DNA of 64,000 nt from Vigna angularis (GCF_016808095.1 NC_068978.1:23304806-23368805); one strand, 5' to 3'. Positions 1 to 13,214 are shown, numbered from the stretch's first letter. The notes: generated by a model from the letters alone, not told the origin. Numbers and translations: made by a program.

Positions 1-2156
1 AAGCTTATGATCCAGATATTTATGTCAAAGCCTTATGGTCAGACCACTTGCTGCCTGCTTTCATTAACCTCAGGTGTTACTTTGTTCATACCAAGCTCTC
101 ATGGTATAACCGAACATACTACTTCCCGTAGGGAACATTATTTCATAAGCAATAATTTCTTATATCCATTCCAACATTTCATCACCTCAACATTTCATAC
201 TCTCTTATCCACTCCAACATTTCATCAAATCAACAATTCATAACCTCTTCTCCACATAACTCAATCATGTTTATTCTCTAATCATAATTTGACAATAACC
301 TATGTTGGTATTAATAAATTAAACATATCGCCGGATATCATACTTCATATTATAAACTCATTTTTGACCATAACGAGTATAACTCAACATATTTTCACCA
401 ATTAAAGATTCATAGATCAGCCAAAACATTTCATCATATCTTAGCCACTACGTATTAAAATCTGAACTCAATGTAACGATAGATAAAATATATATGAAGT
501 TTTTACCATGATAAATTTATGCATCTCGAATTAACTTATTTTATTTTAATTTCATCCTATTAGAGATTTTTCTTTACCCCAATTGGTCACCGGAGAGGAC
601 CCAGATGTCTGAACGCATCAAACTCACCTTCGACGCCAACACATATGACTAGTTACAACTGACTGGACCAGGCCAGGGCTGCTCTATGATCAGGGATGTG
701 CCAACTCAGGTTTTTAAGGTTCCTCTATCCTACCAACAAAGGGAGGCCTTCAATAATTAACAATTTATTTATTTAAATTATCTACCTTGTTCGCTTATGC
801 TCTAAATCTAAAATGCCTAATTTGTAATATTTTTACTTCGTCTTACAACAACCTCAAATAGTATCACTACATCTATTTAATACTCATATACAAGTTATTA
901 CAGAATCCTTACTCCAGACCTTCCAACAAGATCAATTTCAGCCAAGAAACTCATTCATGATAGAATTCATACAAGATAATTATAAACAATTAACAATAAT
1001 AAAGTATTACTATAAATGATCATATAAGAATACAATATTTGACAATCATAAAAATAATCTTAATATAAAAATTCATGGGGAAACAAGAAGTTGAATCTGG
1101 CAGAGCCGGTTAGACAACCTCTAATCCATCCAAAAGTACAATATAATTAAATAACAAGAATAATAACATATATGGGGAAATAAGAAGTTGAATCTGGCAG
1201 AGCCGGTTAGACAACTTCTAATCCTTCCAAAAATGCAATAAAATAAATAAGTAAAGCAATAAATAGTTTGGGGAAACAAGAAATTGAATCTGGCAGAACC
1301 GGTTAGACAATTTCTAATCCTTCCAAAATACAATAAAATAAATAAAGAAAAACAATAAAATGTTTGGGGAAACAAGAAATTGAATCTGGCAGAGCCGGTT
1401 AGACAATTTCTAATCCTTCCAAAATACAATAAAAACAAATAAGGAAAACAATAAAATGTTTGGGGAAACAAGAAATTGAATCTGGCAGAGCCGGTTAGAC
1501 AATTTCTAATCCTTCCAAAATATAAAAATAAACCATTTAATAGCATACATATGGCATAACATAATCAACATCACATTTTACAACTATCACACTTGGATCT
1601 AAACACAGAAGCATATTCTCATCCAAAATTCAAAATCATACAGAAACAAAATACTTCACATTCAAGATTTAAGATCAACAAAAGTAACATATACAAGACT
1701 CAAAATAATACCAAACAAAAATGTAACTCCCCTTACCTCTATTCCAGACTTAGTTTCCTCTTCTCAAACCGTTCTCCAGAAACTTCCAGAATTTCCCCTC
1801 TTCAACTATAATTTACTCCAACTCTCTTCTCTCACAATTTCTCTAGAATTTTGGTGTAAATTTCCAGCCTCCCCCCCTTGGCTATTTATAGTAAAAAAAT
1901 TACTATTCATTTTTACTATTCATTTTTACTATTCATTTTTTTATTCATTTTACTATTACAAAAAAATAATTTTTTATTTGCAAATTGGTTAATTCTGATC
2001 TCAAAGCTACGTGTAACACTTATCCTTTCCAAAAATATTTTTTTTTTTTTTTTACTATTCATTTTTTTTTTACTATTCACCTTTTACTATTCACAATTTA
2101 CTATTCATTTTTTTTTTCTAGTATTTAACTTACAAATATTTTTCAAGGATCTTACA
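1..2156 (-). mobile_element. 3' LTR of Ty3/gypsy element A (outer end off the window)
   Basis: Position 1 corresponds to position 7778 of the complete solo LTR at 7175-9934, and the two run together with only a few differences. One is a G/T change near 820. Others are a T/C change and a one-base length change in the T-rich tract near 2040-2070. About 600 bp of this LTR lies left of the window. The inner end is CTTACA at 2151-2156, the complement of a TGTAAG start on the minus strand. The sequence just inside (2157-2185) is only weakly purine-rich on the minus strand, so the polypurine tract is poorly defined. Confidence 0.85.
1077..1520. repeat. Five tandem ~95-bp repeats inside LTR A
   Basis: Five units begin near 1077, 1171, 1269, 1364 and 1459. 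Each starts GGGGAAACAAGAA and carries CTGGCAGAGCCGGTTAGACAA. The same five-unit block is present in the solo LTR at 8854-9297. It sits within the LTR and could carry regulatory sites, but none is recognised. Confidence 0.9.
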
Positions 2157-2225
2157 ATCTACCCAACAACAATTATTTTCGCCCTCGAAAATTATATATT
2201 TAAACAAAGACTATCTAACAAAAGA

Positions 2226-5200
2226 TTACTTACAAAAGAGATATGGATATTCCTTTATCATAAATTCTTCCAATTCCCAAGTCATTTCCTGTGTGTCTTC
2301 ATTCCAAAGTACTTTTACTGTGCGAATATCTTTCCCTCTTAGCTTTTTCATTTGAACATCTAGTATACGCACTGGTCCAACTTCCATTGTTAAATTTTCC
2401 TTGACCTGAATTTCATCAACTTCTAACACATGCTTTGGATCTGGAATATACTTCCTCAGTTGGGATACATGAAAAACGTTATGCAAATTTGCCAATCCAG
2501 GTGGTAATGCTACCTCATAAGCCACTGGCCCAATCTTTTTGAGAATCTGATATGGTCCGAGAAATTTTGGTGTCAGTTTCCTCATCTTGATAGCTCTCCC
2601 GACTCCTGTAGTTGGTGTTACTCGTAAGAATACATGATCTCCTTCTTCAAATTCTAACGGTCTTCTTCTTTTGTCGGCATATGACTTTTGTCTACTTTGA
2701 GTTGCTTTCATCCGATCTTGGATTAATTTTATTTTTTCTGTGGTTCGCTGTAATAGCTCGGGTCCCACTGTTAGTGCTTCCCCATCTTGAAACCAACACA
2801 ACGGGGTTCTACATCTTCTTCCATATAAAGCTTCATATGGTGGCATACCAATACTGGAATGATAACTGTTGTTGTAAGTAAATTCTACTAATGGTAGTAT
2901 CTCATTCCAACTTCCAAGATGATCTAATACACAAGTTCTTAGCAAATCCTCCAAAGACTGAATAGTCCTTTCTGTTTGACCATCAGTCTGAGGGTGATAA
3001 GCCGAACTCATCCTCAACTGCGTTCCTAGAGCCTTCTGTAGCGTCTGCCAAAACCTTGAAGTAAACCTTGGATCTCTGTCTGACACAATGCTTGTAGGTA
3101 TTCCATGAAACCTCACTACTTCCCTGATGTATAACTCCGTCAGCTTTTCTAGAGACATACGTTGATTAATGGGCAAAAAGTGAGCGCTCTTGGTTAGTCT
3201 ATCAACGATAACCCAGATAGAATCGTGACCTTTTGATGATTTTGGTAAATGTGTTACAAAGTCCATCGAGATACTGTCCCACTTCCATTGAGGAATGTCT
3301 AACTGTCTTAACATCCCTCCCGGTTTTTGATGCTCCACTTTTGCCTTCTGACACACCAAGCAGGCTGCTACAAACTCGGCCACATCCCTCTTCATTCCAT
3401 TCCACCAAAATGACTCTTTCAGGTCTTTATACATCTTAGTCATACCTGGATGTATGCTAAGACGACTTTTATGGCCTTCGTCTAAAATTAAATGTTTTAA
3501 TTCACTCTTTGCAGGTATACACACTCTGTTCTTAAATCGAAGGATGCCATCTTTACTTAGAACGAAGTCCTTAACTTGATCGGTGTCCAACAACCTGATC
3601 TTTTGCTGCAACTCTTGATCCATCGACTGCTCAACCTTTACTTGTTCTAAGAAGTCACTAGTGATTACTAAATGACCACACCATATATGATCTGGGGTTA
3701 ACTGCAACCCCAAGTTCATATCACGTAACTTTTCTAACAGTTCTAATTCCTTCACCATCATTGTTGTTATCTGAGCTTGTCTCCTACTCAATGCATCTGC
3801 CACCACATTGGCTTTTCCTGGGTGATATAAAAGCTCGAAATCATAGTCCTTCATATATTCCATCCATCTTCTTTGTCGCATGTTCAGCTCCTTTTGATCG
3901 AACAAATACTTTAGACTCTTATGGTCACTAAAAACTTGGAAACTTGCCCCATAGAGGTAGTGTCTCCATGTCTTTAATGCAAATACTACTGCTGCAAGTT
4001 CTATGTCATGCGTTGGGTAGTTCTTCTCATGGGCCTTTAGCTGCCTAGATGCATAAGCTACAGGTCTCCTTCCTTGCATTAGGACGCACCCCAATCCTTG
4101 ATATGACGCATCGCAGTACACCTCAAAAGATTTGCTAGAGTCTGGAATGATTAATACTGGTGCTGACGTTAGTCGTTGCTTCATATCCTCAAAACTGGAT
4201 TCGCACTTGTCAGTCCACAGAAATGGTTGATCTTTCCGAGTTAACTGAGTTAGAGGACCTACAATCTTGGAAAACCCTTCAACAAAACGTCGGTAATAAC
4301 CGGCTAATCCTACAAAACTTCGTACTTCAGTTACAGTTTTCGGCCGCTCCCACTTTAGCACAGCTTCCACCTTTGCTGGATCCACTGAGATTCCTTGAGC
4401 AGAAATCACATGACCCAAAAATTGTACTTTCTCTATCCAGAACTCACACTTTGACAGTTTCCCATACAGTTGATGTTTTCTTAAAATTTCCAACGCCACC
4501 CTCAAGTGTTCTGCATGCTTTTCCTTATTCTCTGAATAGATAAGAATATCGTCTATAAATACTACCACGAACTTATCTAAACATGACCGAAATATTCTGT
4601 TCATGTAGTCCATAAAAATCGCTGGAGCATTCGTCACGCCAAACGACATTACCACATACTCAAAGTGTCCGTAGCGAGATCTGAAAGCCGTCTTTTGCAC
4701 ATCTTCCGTCTTGACCAGAATCTGATGGTACCCAGATCTGAGATCAATTTTTGAAAACACCTCTGCTCCTCTCAACTGATCTAATAGATCATCGATTCTT
4801 GGCAAAGGATATTTGTTCTTTATTGTGACCTTGTTCAGCTGTCGATAATCCACGCACAACCTTGAACTTCCATCCTTCTTCTTCACCAGCAATACAGGAG
4901 CTCCCCATGGAGACACACTTGGACGGATAAACTTCTTCTCCAGCAGATCTTCGATTTGCTTTTTCAACTCTACTAGTTCGGCAGGAGCCATTCTGTATGG
5001 AGCCATAGAAACTGGGCCAGCTCCAGGCATTAGATCTATTGTGAAATCGATCTCTCGACTAGGTGGTAAACCTGGTACTTCTTCTGGAAAAACATCAACA
5101 TATTCTTCTACCACAGGTATTCCGATGATTTGTTCTTCAGTATTCTCTCTTTTCTCCTGAGCTAACACCACAAAGCAGGTAGCTCCATCTTTGATATCCT

Positions 5201-6464
5201 TCGCAACGACTCGAGTTGAGCTTAGTTCTAAATCGTTCAAATTTAGAAACTCTATCTTTTGTTTCCCACAGTCAATAAGAACGTGATTGGCAGTCAACCA
5301 ATCCATTCCCAAAATAATGTCTAGATTTTGAAGGGGTAAGCAGATCAAGTTCACTTTGAACTTGCGTCCTGCAATTTGGATCGGGCATCCGACACAGACT
5401 GAACTGGTCGTAACTGGTCCCGATGCTGGTGTAGAAACTACTAATTCACACCCTAGATCAAGCATCGGTAATCCGAGTCTCTCTAAACATGCTAAGGATA
5501 TAAAGGAGTGTGTGGCTCCAGAGTCAAACAAAACATATACGCATTCTCCTAACAACATACAGGTGTGTAAGATTAATGTACCTGGCTTAGTAGCCTCTTC
5601 TGCAGACATTGCGAATACTCTCCCTGTTGCCCGGGGCTTTACTTCAGCAGAATCTTGTTGTTGTGGTTCTCCCACCTTCTTTTTCTTTGGACAAACATTA
5701 GCAAAGTGTCCCGGATCATTGCAGATGAAGCATCTCTTCCCTTCAACTTTTTCTCCAATAAGTTTAGGGCAGTCACGTCTGAAATGTGCCCCTCCACACT
5801 CAAAACACTTCATTGTTCCTCGATATGATAATTGTGGTTTTTCATAAGGTTTTTTGTTGAATTTCATTGAAGATTCTCCCTTGGCAAGTCTGGAAACTCT
5901 ACTTGGATCAAACTCCAATAATTCTATCATTCTGGCTTTCTCTACCAATGCTGGAAACTCTTGTATTTCCAATGGCATAAGTACCTTCTTCAGTTCATGC
6001 CTTAGTCCTCCCTCGAATTTTCGACATCTCCATTCTTCTGTGATATTCTGAGTATAAAACCTCGAGAGATAATTAAATTTTACTACGTACTCTTGTACTG
6101 ATAACCTCCTTTGTTGTAAGGTCAAGAACTCCGCCTCCCTTGCAAATTTTGCACTGTTTGGAAAATATTTTTCCAAGAACCTTATCTTAAAGTTCTCCCA
6201 ATTCACAGCCTCACCACGAACCGTCATCAACTGTTGCATACTTTCCCACCAATATTCAGCCTCCCCCACCAAAAGAAATGATGCATAAGTTAATTTTTGT
6301 TCTTCTGAGCAAGTTATTACCCGAAAAATCTTCTCGTTCTGCCTTAGCCAAGAGTCAGCCTCATCCGGAGTAGCCTCCCCATTAAATTTAGTTGGATCAT
6401 GCCTTAAGAAGTCATTCAAGCTAGAATGATTTTGAGGTACTGGATCAACTTGTTGTTGCTGCAT
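2226..6464 (-). CDS. Gag-Pol polyprotein of a Ty3/gypsy chromovirus (element A)
   Basis: This is a single uninterrupted 1,412-residue frame encoding the capsid and replication proteins of a Tekay/Del-like chromovirus. Residues ~60-165 form the retrotransposon gag core. Two zinc knuckles of CX2CX4HX4C type lie at ~220-258. The aspartic protease motif DSGATHSF is at ~314. Reverse transcriptase covers ~490-665 with the catalytic FIDD motif. RNase H follows with FEVYCDAS. Integrase has its HHCC zinc finger, then the DDE core, at ~1000-1250. A chromodomain-like tail ending near [12 protein letters not shown] closes the protein, and in this family it directs integration. The ATG at 6464 lies about 150 bp downstream of the primer-binding site, as expected. 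With no stop or frameshift the protein could be functional, but the 5' LTR is truncated, so expression from this copy is doubtful. Clade assignment is from motif memory. Confidence 0.95.
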   Translation of the reverse strand: MQQQQVDPVPQNHSSLNDFLRHDPTKFNGEATPDEADSWLRQNEKIFRVITCSEEQKLTYASFLLVGEAEYWWESMQQLMTVRGEAVNWENFKIRFLEKYFPNSAKFAREAEFLTLQQRRLSVQEYVVKFNYLSRFYTQNITEEWRCRKFEGGLRHELKKVLMPLEIQEFPALVEKARMIELLEFDPSRVSRLAKGESSMKFNKKPYEKPQLSYRGTMKCFECGGAHFRRDCPKLIGEKVEGKRCFICNDPGHFANVCPKKKKVGEPQQQDSAEVKPRATGRVFAMSAEEATKPGTLILHTCMLLGECVYVLFDSGATHSFISLACLERLGLPMLDLGCELVVSTPASGPVTTSSVCVGCPIQIAGRKFKVNLICLPLQNLDIILGMDWLTANHVLIDCGKQKIEFLNLNDLELSSTRVVAKDIKDGATCFVVLAQEKRENTEEQIIGIPVVEEYVDVFPEEVPGLPPSREIDFTIDLMPGAGPVSMAPYRMAPAELVELKKQIEDLLEKKFIRPSVSPWGAPVLLVKKKDGSSRLCVDYRQLNKVTIKNKYPLPRIDDLLDQLRGAEVFSKIDLRSGYHQILVKTEDVQKTAFRSRYGHFEYVVMSFGVTNAPAIFMDYMNRIFRSCLDKFVVVFIDDILIYSENKEKHAEHLRVALEILRKHQLYGKLSKCEFWIEKVQFLGHVISAQGISVDPAKVEAVLKWERPKTVTEVRSFVGLAGYYRRFVEGFSKIVGPLTQLTRKDQPFLWTDKCESSFEDMKQRLTSAPVLIIPDSSKSFEVYCDASYQGLGCVLMQGRRPVAYASRQLKAHEKNYPTHDIELAAVVFALKTWRHYLYGASFQVFSDHKSLKYLFDQKELNMRQRRWMEYMKDYDFELLYHPGKANVVADALSRRQAQITTMMVKELELLEKLRDMNLGLQLTPDHIWCGHLVITSDFLEQVKVEQSMDQELQQKIRLLDTDQVKDFVLSKDGILRFKNRVCIPAKSELKHLILDEGHKSRLSIHPGMTKMYKDLKESFWWNGMKRDVAEFVAACLVCQKAKVEHQKPGGMLRQLDIPQWKWDSISMDFVTHLPKSSKGHDSIWVIVDRLTKSAHFLPINQRMSLEKLTELYIREVVRFHGIPTSIVSDRDPRFTSRFWQTLQKALGTQLRMSSAYHPQTDGQTERTIQSLEDLLRTCVLDHLGSWNEILPLVEFTYNNSYHSSIGMPPYEALYGRRCRTPLCWFQDGEALTVGPELLQRTTEKIKLIQDRMKATQSRQKSYADKRRRPLEFEEGDHVFLRVTPTTGVGRAIKMRKLTPKFLGPYQILKKIGPVAYEVALPPGLANLHNVFHVSQLRKYIPDPKHVLEVDEIQVKENLTMEVGPVRILDVQMKKLRGKDIRTVKVLWNEDTQEMTWELEEFMIKEYPYLFCK

Positions 6465-6617
6465 CTTTGTCGAGTTTAAATGATTTCTTCAAAAAGATAA
6501 CAATACAATTTAGCATATGATATCAATTTCCTCCAATAGTCGTTTTCATCATAACAATTAATAGTTTTACTAGGAATAATAATTTCACTCCCCATAGTCC
6601 CAAAATACTTTCGAAAA

Positions 6618-6634
6618 CCATTGCTCTGATACCA
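6618..6634 (-). other. Primer-binding site (initiator tRNA-Met type) of element A
   Basis: On the minus strand the LTR end TGTTACA is followed by TTA and then TGGTATCAGAGCAATGG. This matches the plant retrotransposon primer site complementary to the 3' end of initiator tRNA-Met. It fixes the 5' end of the element's interior and its minus-strand orientation. Confidence 0.9.
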
Positions 6635-6637
6635 TAA

Positions 6638-6780
6638 TGTAACACCCAAATATTTTAAAGGGTATTACTGATAGTAGAGACTAAATTAATTCGATATCTC
6701 ATATAAACGATCAAACTTTATTTCAATTACTCCAAAGTACAATACCAAACTTACAAACTTTAAACAATATAGTCTTCACC
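6638..6780 (-). mobile_element. Truncated 5' LTR of element A (143 bp)
   Basis: The first 143 bp match 7175-7317 of the solo LTR with one visible difference (TGTAACACCC against TGTAACATCC). The match stops abruptly after CTTCACC. The next 390 bp are unrelated to the LTR. A normal element would have ~2.76 kb of LTR here. Confidence 0.9.
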
Positions 6781-7169
6781 AAGTGCACACATGGAAAATG
6801 CTACTTCGCAGGAGTTGAGCACTTGAGGGTCTTGACTGGGCGCGAATAGAATCTAGAAGGCAATTCCATTTGTAATCTCTAATCCAGAAAGCAAGCCCCC
6901 AATCCGGAAGTCAACCAGATTTTCTTCCTCTCTTTGCTCTTTTGCTTCCTTTGACCAAAGAAGCTCTTTGTTGGTTAGTCCATGATCTCCTAATTTTATT
7001 GTGTCCTACAAAAGCAAAAATATACAAGTATTTAATGGTTAGAGTCCTTCTAAGGCTTAGAGGAAAACAAGAAAGAGCTTTTAAAAGTTTTTCTTCTACT
7101 TTTCTTTCTTGGCCTTAGCTTAAGTTGATACTCTTTTAAATATATTTCCCTAAATAGGTTTTCATCATA
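6781..7169. repeat. Fragment of an older LTR-like repeat (family B), left part
   Basis: The stretch at about 6960-7165 resembles 48600-48810: a TCCATGATxTCCTA segment, a CCTTCTAAG-CTTAGAG segment and a CTTAGCTT-AGTTG segment occur in the same order. The homology resumes after the solo LTR at 9940-10025 (GTCCTCAAATCAGAAAGG, then a TATCTACAA segment), which matches 48808-48880. This is therefore one older repeat into which the solo LTR was inserted. Confidence 0.65.
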
Positions 7170-7174
7170 CCCTT

Positions 7175-9934
7175 TGTAACATCCAAATATTTTAAAGGGT
7201 ATTACTGATAGTAGAGACTAAATTAATTCGATATCTCATATAAACGATCAAACTTTATTTCAATTACTCCAAAGTACAATACCAAACTTACAAACTTTAA
7301 ACAATATAGTCTTCACCGTTGACATTTCAACTTTTAAATTTTACACAACATAATCTTCCCAATACAAATTTATTCTTTTTACAAAAATCCATGAAAGGTT
7401 TTCCCCGCATCTCTCTCATCTCTAAGCTTTTTCAACCACATCTGCAACATTCTCTAATCACATATAACATGAGTTATATGATCATAGCATAAACAAATAA
7501 GGGTAAGCCAACCATATCAAATCAATCATTAAACTTGTAATAATAATAGTTTAATCATTTATTTCTACAATTACTCAAATATCATTACCCCGATGTCATT
7601 AATTCATCATTATCAAAATCATCTTCCTCAATTTCATAAACCTTACAATTTATACTATGCTTACTCACGAAGCCTTATGGTCAGACCGCTCTCTGCCTGC
7701 TTCCTTAAGCCTCACCTGTACACTATGTCTTACTCTCTGAAGCCTTATGGTCAGACCGCTCTCTGCCTTCTTCTATAAAGCTTATGATCCAGATATTTAT
7801 GTCAAAGCCTTATGGTCAGACCACTTGCTGCCTGCTTTCATTAACCTCAGGTGTTACTTTGTTCATACCAAGCTCTCATGGTATAACCGAACATACTACT
7901 TCCCGTAGGGAACATTATTTCATAAGCAATAATTTCTTATATCCATTCCAACATTTCATCACCTCAACATTTCATACTCTCTTATCCACTCCAACATTTC
8001 ATCAAATCAACAATTCATAACCTCTTCTCCACATAACTCAATCATGTTTATTCTCTAATCATAATTTGACAATAACCTATGTTGGTATTAATAAATTAAA
8101 CATATCGCCGGATATCATACTTCATATTATAAACTCATTTTTGACCATAACGAGTATAACTCAACATATTTTCACCAATTAAAGATTCATAGATCAGCCA
8201 AAACATTTCATCATATCTTAGCCACTACGTATTAAAATCTGAACTCAATGTAACGATAGATAAAATATATATGAAGTTTTTACCATGATAAATTTATGCA
8301 TCTCGAATTAACTTATTTTATTTTAATTTCATCCTATTAGAGATTTTTCTTTACCCCAATTGGTCACCGGAGAGGACCCAGATGTCTGAACGCATCAAAC
8401 TCACCTTCGACGCCAACACATATGACTAGTTACAACTGACTGGACCAGGCCAGGGCTGCTCTATGATCAGGGATGTGCCAACTCAGGTTTTTAAGGTTCC
8501 TCTATCCTACCAACAAAGGGAGGCCTTCAATAATTAACAATTTATTTATTTAAATTATCTACCTTGTTCGCTTATGCTCTAAATCTAAAATGCCTAATTT
8601 TTAATATTTTTACTTCGTCTTACAACAACCTCAAATAGTATCACTACATCTATTTAATACTCATATACAAGTTATTACAGAATCCTTACTCCAGACCTTC
8701 CAACAAGATCAATTTCAGCCAAGAAACTCATTCATGATAGAATTCATACAAGATAATTATAAACAATTAACAATAATAAAGTATTACTATAAATGATCAT
8801 ATAAGAATACAATATTTGACAATCATAAAAATAATCTTAATATAAAAATTCATGGGGAAACAAGAAGTTGAATCTGGCAGAGCCGGTTAGACAACCTCTA
8901 ATCCATCCAAAAGTACAATATAATTAAATAACAAGAATAATAACATATATGGGGAAATAAGAAGTTGAATCTGGCAGAGCCGGTTAGACAACTTCTAATC
9001 CTTCCAAAAATGCAATAAAATAAATAAGTAAAGCAATAAATAGTTTGGGGAAACAAGAAATTGAATCTGGCAGAACCGGTTAGACAATTTCTAATCCTTC
9101 CAAAATACAATAAAATAAATAAAGAAAAACAATAAAATGTTTGGGGAAACAAGAAATTGAATCTGGCAGAGCCGGTTAGACAATTTCTAATCCTTCCAAA
9201 ATACAATAAAAACAAATAAGGAAAACAATAAAATGTTTGGGGAAACAAGAAATTGAATCTGGCAGAGCCGGTTAGACAATTTCTAATCCTTCCAAAATAT
9301 AAAAATAAACCATTTAATAGCATACATATGGCATAACATAATCAACATCACATTTTACAACTATCACACTTGGATCTAAACACAGAAGCATATTCTCATC
9401 CAAAATTCAAAATCATACAGAAACAAAATACTTCACATTCAAGATTTAAGATCAACAAAAGTAACATATACAAGACTCAAAATAATACCAAACAAAAATG
9501 TAACTCCCCTTACCTCTATTCCAGACTTAGTTTCCTCTTCTCAAACCGTTCTCCAGAAACTTCCAGAATTTCCCCTCTTCAACTATAATTTACTCCAACT
9601 CTCTTCTCTCACAATTTCTCTAGAATTTTGGTGTAAATTTCCAGCCTCCCCCCCTTGGCTATTTATAGTAAAAAAATTACTATTCATTTTTACTATTCAT
9701 TTTTACTATTCATTTTTTTATTCATTTTACTATTACAAAAAAATAATTTTTTATTTGCAAATTGGTTAATTCTGATCTCAAAGCTACGTGTAACACTTAT
9801 CCTTTCCAAAAATATTTTTTTTTTTTTTTTACTATTCACTTTTTTTTTTACTATTCACCTTTTACTATTCACAATTTACTATTCATTTTTTTTTTCTAGT
9901 ATTTAACTTACAAATATTTTTCAAGGATCTTACA
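7175..9934 (-). mobile_element. Solo LTR of element A family with 5-bp target duplication CCCTT
   Basis: The LTR runs from TGTAAC to CTTACA, 2,760 bp. It is bounded by CCCTT at 7170-7174 and CCCTT at 9935-9939. A complete LTR with matching 5-bp flanks and no interior is the classic product of recombination between the two LTRs of one insertion. It is almost identical to the 3' LTR at 1-2156, so both derive from a recently active family. Confidence 0.85.
7670..7840. repeat. Short tandem repeats in the solo LTR
   Basis: The motif AGCCTTATGGTCAGACC followed by CTGCCT-CTTC occurs three times, near 7671, 7741 and 7806, with spacing of about 65-70 bp. The third copy is also present at the left edge of the window (~29-60). 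Confidence 0.8.
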
Positions 9935-9939
9935 CCCTT

Positions 9940-12360
9940 CCTCTTGAAAAACGATGTCCTCAAATCAGAAAGGTATAAAGAAGCACAACTTTAGTTTATT
10001 GCTTTCCTCCTGGATAAAAATATATCTACAACAAATATGAAAGATGAATATTATTAGAAGAATGTATCCAAAGAAAATAATAAAAAGAAGGCCTTTTATT
10101 TTTAAAAAAGAATTTATTAATAATATACTTGGCCTTTATTTTATTTTTTCTATCACTTTGTTTTAAACATTCCCCTTCATTGTGTAATAAAACAAAGTGT
10201 TCTAGGATATAAGTAGACGTTAAATCTATTATTTTGAATAGAGACTTAAAAGCTATTTTTATAGTACTGTATTCGAGAGAAGCATAGCTAGTTCAACGTC
10301 TCAAACATTCATCCAGGTCCAAATACCACATTTAGTCAAAAACATAAATTCATAGGAAGAAAACATGCTCAAAACAGCAGGACCCCATAATAATCCACGC
10401 TCATAAGGAAACAATTCAAACATCCAATTTCAAAATCTTTCAGACCAACATTCCAAAGATACAAGCATACTTTCACCATAAATTTGCTTCTTAACAGAGA
10501 AGCTAAACGAGTATATACATGGAATTCTATCTGGTCATAGATAATTCAGAGATGAGACACAACATGCTTGCAATATCTATTCTGCCTCAACGATGCAATC
10601 ATACTTATCTACTTATAACATATACCCACAACACCAATTTACACATGTAACTATCATATCCTAGAATACACATTAATTTTGCACAGAACCAATCACTATA
10701 TATAATATTACGCTATCTTCTCATACATACTTCTCATACATACACTTAGCACACATAATCAACAAAACATTACCTAGTTCTTTATTTATTCCTATCTATA
10801 CCAGTTTTAATATACAATTCGGTTTACTTTTTAATTAATTCACTTGGTTAGTCTATGAACATATCATACCATTTACCTTCGCGCCACATACAACACGCAC
10901 ACAACATATTACCACTACACTAATTTAATTCCTTTGATTATACTATCAATTAATATTATTTTAAGTTATTTTTATTTCGTACATATCACATATTACACAT
11001 TTCCTTATAAGACTTTTATTCCACCACAATAAACTCTAACTAATTAATCACAAGGTGCTTATATGCATAGAATGATACTAATTTTTTGGTTCTTATAGAA
11101 ACTCAAACCTTATCCACCTAATTAAATGATACTTTCTTATGTTTTGTTTTATATTAAGAGTAATCCTTTATATAGTAAGAAATGACAACGTCTTCACACT
11201 TTTTATTTCAATTTCAGTGTTGACCTGTCGTTAGTTATAACTGATTTATTAACTAATTGCAATTTAGCATAACTTTCGATTTTTTAATTTTTTTATAATA
11301 AATCCAATTGTCTGATCAAAATATTTCAATTTGGATTACATATACTTACAACATAAGTCTAAACTGATCCAAACTAATTAAAGTGAAATAAAACTCAAAA
11401 CCAATCAAATCATATCCACACCCCCTGTTTATTATACAAATATCTTAAAGAAATTATAAGCATTTTTTTTCAAGACAAAATAGAATTATTATGTTCATAA
11501 TTTTCTCATAATTCTTAACGTAACAGTGTATTAAATATTAAAAACGTAATTGAAATAAGTAGTGTTTGCAAATTAAAGTGTTATTTGATATATTTATTTC
11601 TGTGTTCTTTCTAAAAACTTTCACCACAATTAAAGTTGTATTATAATAAGTGAGTTACTCTAGTAGGTTATGATAGGTGGATCAGTCCACCAAAATTTGA
11701 TAGGTCAGATTAAAGGTTTAATTTATTTTAACTTTGTTTTTGTTTAACTTCTCATATTGAAGGATCCAAATTGGAGTGACACAAACTGATACATTGAGAC
11801 ACTCTTTTCTAAATAAAAATGTAAATAAAAAAATAATTTAAAAATTTACCTTTTCATATTATATCATACAAATATGTAATAGTAAATTTAAATTACTAAT
11901 ATTTATAAGTTAAGTTTTTATTATTAATTATAGTAAGTAACTTAATATGTATAATTATTTTAATTTACTAACTAATTAATTAAAAACTTAAGAAATAGTT
12001 ACATGATTAAATATATCTAAAAAAATTTATATTAAACATATTTTTTATAAACAAACAAATTTTAAAATAATATTTTTCAAGAAATTAAATAAAAAAGTTG
12101 TCATATTGGTCCATTTTTAATAAAATTGGTCTATTTTAATACGACAAAATTCATTATTTTTATTTATTTTACAAATGGTGAATCAGAGCAAAGTCATCCA
12201 TTTTATCATCATAGTCTTTACAGAAATGATTTTTTACTCAAATTTATTTAATTTTAATTTTTAGAAAAAAGACAAAAAATTATATTTTATAATATTTCTA
12301 GTTTTTTTATAATGTGTGTTAAATAAATGTAAGTATACTTTTATTATAGATGTTTAATTT
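9940..12360. other. Intergenic AT-rich stretch, no gene seen
   Basis: The first ~120 bp continue repeat family B (see 6781-7169). The segment to ~10850 may be further decayed LTR sequence. From there to 12360 the sequence is A/T-rich with frequent stops in all frames, and I recognise no coding domain or RNA. Confidence 0.6.
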
Positions 12361-12618
12361 TTTATTCATACAAATCATAGATGACCCACTTAACTTTAAT
12401 GTTAGAAAGAAAAAAAAACTGATGGACTGGGGAGGAAAGTGGTATCCAACTTCTTAAGTCGTCGTCTTCAGGGAGACGTAGTGGAGTTGGAAACGTGTGG
12501 CATGATTTCTGTGTCTCTTCTAGAAGCCAACCCCACCCAACCCAACAAACATCATAAGTTATCAAACAATCCGAAAGGAAAAAACTAAAACCATAAACCA
12601 TATCATTCTTCTAGATAC

Positions 12619-12632
12619 CCAAATATAAAAAT
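12619..12632 (+). promoter_or_regulatory. Candidate TATA box of the small secreted protein gene
   Basis: The sequence CCAAATATAAAAATG lies about 170 bp upstream of the ATG at 12799. The intervening sequence would make a 5' UTR of roughly 140 bp that is CT-rich near 12725-12755. No better TATA is visible between this site and the ATG. Confidence 0.45.
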
Positions 12633-12798
12633 GTCACAAAACTAGGCCTGTCACTGTCATTATTTTTGGTCATTCGTGTTAATATAACAATCATATCTCT
12701 ATTGGAGTTATTGAAATCTCAAAAACCTCTCTCTCAGTTCTTCATTCCTCCTCCCATAGCTGAAGGGGTTTTTAAGCTCAAAGTAAAAATTCTGTGAC

Positions 12799-13214
12799 AT
12801 GGATATTGTTATTATCAACAAGAACAAGCCCCATGTGTTGGTGTTGTTAATTCTCTTGATTGCTTCTTCAGTGGCAGAGAAAACTTCCGTTGTGGAAGGA
12901 AGGACACTTTCCCTGAAACCCCTTCAAGGTAAACGAAAGAGAAAATTCAGAATTGGGACAATAAATTTATATAAATTGATGTTCATTTTTTCATTTTATT
13001 CGATGTGGAACTTGGATGTTGAAGACTCTTGTATCTTGTGGCATGGATGCTAATTTTGTGTGATGAAATTGCAGAGTATTCAAAAAACTTAGCTTCCCTT
13101 GGAGTTGTTTGCAAGTGCTGTGATGGAGATGGAGGTGACTGCAGAAGCACATGGACGGAATCATGTTCTAACCTTCAATGTTCTTCTTGGAAATCACACT
13201 TCATAATCTCTTAG
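12799..13214 (+). CDS. Small secreted cysteine-rich protein, two exons, function unknown
   Basis: Exon 1 is 12799-12928 and exon 2 is 13075-13214, joined in phase 1 over a GT-AG intron (donor CAAG|GTAAAC, acceptor ATTGCAG|AG). The product is 89 residues. Residues ~12-27 are a hydrophobic signal peptide (VLVLLILLIASSVA), so the protein is predicted to be secreted. The C-terminal ~40 residues, in exon 2, hold five cysteines in the pattern CKCC, DGDGGDC, ESC and LQC, with conserved-looking Gly and Trp residues (TWTESC). I recall this cysteine pattern from uncharacterised secreted proteins in other dicots but cannot name a family. An odd cysteine count allows one free thiol or dimerisation. It is an isolated gene with no neighbouring gene within 2 kb. 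It could act as a secreted peptide signal or an antimicrobial-like peptide; that is inference. Confidence 0.75.

Noticed and set aside
1077..1520. Regular repeats with spacers, superficially CRISPR-like
   Set aside because: The whole ~95-bp unit is repeated, the spacers are not unique, and the array lies in both copies of a plant LTR.
1121..1546. 141-residue reading frame with an internal repeat (also at 8898-9323)
   Set aside because: It is only the translation of the tandem units in LTR A and has no start context or domain.
6618..6634. Possible tRNA gene because of tRNA-Met similarity
   Set aside because: Only the 3'-end complement is present, next to an LTR. It is a primer-binding site. 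The same holds for 23396-23410.
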